The notes under the pieces: generated by a model | What the model saw: only the letters and a program-made list of their open reading frames with translations | Databases searched by the model: none | Told to the model about the DNA's origin: nothing | Position numbers and translations under genes: made by a program | Shown: piece after piece, positions 4,804 to 5,363 of the stretch | Layout of the letters: each line of letters opens with the position of its first letter | Position numbering within the stretch: position 1 is the first letter of the stretch | DNA from: Candidatus Bathyarchaeota archaeon | GTDB taxonomy: Archaea > Thermoproteota > Bathyarchaeia > 40CM-2-53-6 | DNA: 5,363 nt | NCBI GenBank assembly: GCA_005883085.1 | Contig: VBAY01000151.1 | Location: 1 to 5,363 of the forward strand | Direction of reading: 5' to 3'

Positions 4804-5363
4804 TCTTAGCCCCTGCAAAGCTTGGGATCAGCGGCGAATCTTTGTGCTCACTGGCAAGACCCGTCAGAGGGCGAATGATAGTCGCGACTACTTGTCCGTC
4901 TGTTTCGAGTGTCTCAACTTTTGCACCCATGGGTTTGAAGAGAGATTGAAACATCTCGCCGTAGAATGCGGATACTCTGGGTCCTCGATCGTGCTTCAAC
5001 ACTACAGTATCAGTTTCTCCATCTATGGTGTATTGGAGTCTGAACGCGTTTCCGTAGCTGCCAATCATCTCCATCGCTTTCAGTGCGTTCTCGGGGTTGA
5101 ATTTCTTGAACCAGAATAGGACCATCTCGGGAAGAGTATTCGTGCCTGCCTCTCTGCCTAGTTCGCGAGCTTCCTCATCGCTGAGGATGCTGAAGACTTT
5201 TTCCACGAGGGAGGTGGGAACCTGGATGAAGCCGAACTTGCTGGCTTTGTCCTCCCACTCCACTAGTTTCCTGAGTGCTCTGTTGGCGAGAAGGTTGAAT
5301 GAGAACTGTTCTCTTTCGGCCATCTCGACGATGCCTGCTTCGACATCCTCGTCTAGTCTAAGG
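4781..5363 (-). CDS. RHH-domain protein with a C-terminal domain of unknown function, N-terminus cut by the window
   Basis: An ATG at 5323 looks like a start, but the frame stays open to the right edge, and the 13 extra residues (LRLDEDVEAGIVE) complete an RHH domain. A strand (LRLD) and helix A (EDVEAGIVEMAERE) lead into the turn (QFSF) and helix B (NLLANRALRKLVEWED). The true start is therefore outside the window, and 193 residues are visible. After this come helical segments (VPTSLVEKVFSILSDEEARELGREAG, then LPEMVLFWFKKF), and a mixed region with TVVLKHDRGPRVSAFYGEMFQSLFKPMG and a final strand (QVVATII). The tail is basic. This pattern resembles archaeal proteins in which an RHH domain is joined to a presumed ligand-sensing domain, with a LKHDxG segment that recalls V4R-like folds. 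The resemblance is from memory and uncertain. It is likely a transcription regulator whose ligand is unknown. It ends with TAA at 4781. Confidence 0.85.
   Translation of the reverse strand, partial: LRLDEDVEAGIVEMAEREQFSFNLLANRALRKLVEWEDKASKFGFIQVPTSLVEKVFSILSDEEARELGREAGTNTLPEMVLFWFKKFNPENALKAMEMIGSYGNAFRLQYTIDGETDTVVLKHDRGPRVSAFYGEMFQSLFKPMGAKVETLETDGQVVATIIRPLTGLASEHKDSPLIPSFAGAKNGRGYKR

Noticed and set aside
4556..5119. 187-residue plus-strand open frame
   Set aside because: It lies antisense to the RHH gene, whose motifs are clear. Its translation is Ser/Cys/Phe-rich without recognisable domains and it starts inside the broken RHH gene in the wrong frame.

Overview
The window looks like chromosomal DNA from an archaeon, possibly a soil or sediment member of the Nitrososphaerota (Thaumarchaeota) or a relative. 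The lineage is inferred, not shown. Support comes from TTATAT-type TATA elements about 30 to 40 bases before start codons, weak or missing Shine-Dalgarno sites, very short predicted leaders, small ribbon-helix-helix (RHH) proteins of the 'RAVIVPEW' type common in archaea, and sequon-rich secreted proteins with Ig-like repeats. No RNA gene, CRISPR array or insertion sequence was seen. All intact genes lie on the minus strand. The only plus-strand gene trace is a broken one.

Layout from right to left, the direction of transcription: (1) 5363-4781, an RHH protein with a large C-terminal domain, cut by the right edge, followed by a doubtful overlapping small charged ORF (4803-4618). (2) 4331-4602, plus strand, remains of another RHH gene spread over three reading frames. 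(3) A short divergent control region, 4255-4330. (4) A tightly packed minus-strand run: an 84-residue unknown (4254-4000), a 50-residue eight-cysteine protein (4003-3851), a second 84-residue unknown (3847-3593), a 91-residue RHH protein (3590-3315), and a 448-residue secreted or anchored protein (3318-1972). The junctions are ATGA, 3 nt, 2 nt and ATGA. (5) 1779-658, a shorter paralogue of the secreted protein with one Ig-like repeat instead of two. (6) 442-1, the N-terminal part of a Gfo/Idh/MocA-family oxidoreductase that runs off the left edge.

The most interesting object is group (4). Four unrecognised or regulator-like small proteins appear translationally coupled to an exported Ig-repeat protein. 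A working reading is that the RHH protein, and perhaps the cysteine-rich one, control expression of this surface-protein unit. Candidate operators are the palindromes just before the secreted-protein start and the 10-bp-spaced repeats in the operon promoter. This functional link is inference from arrangement only.
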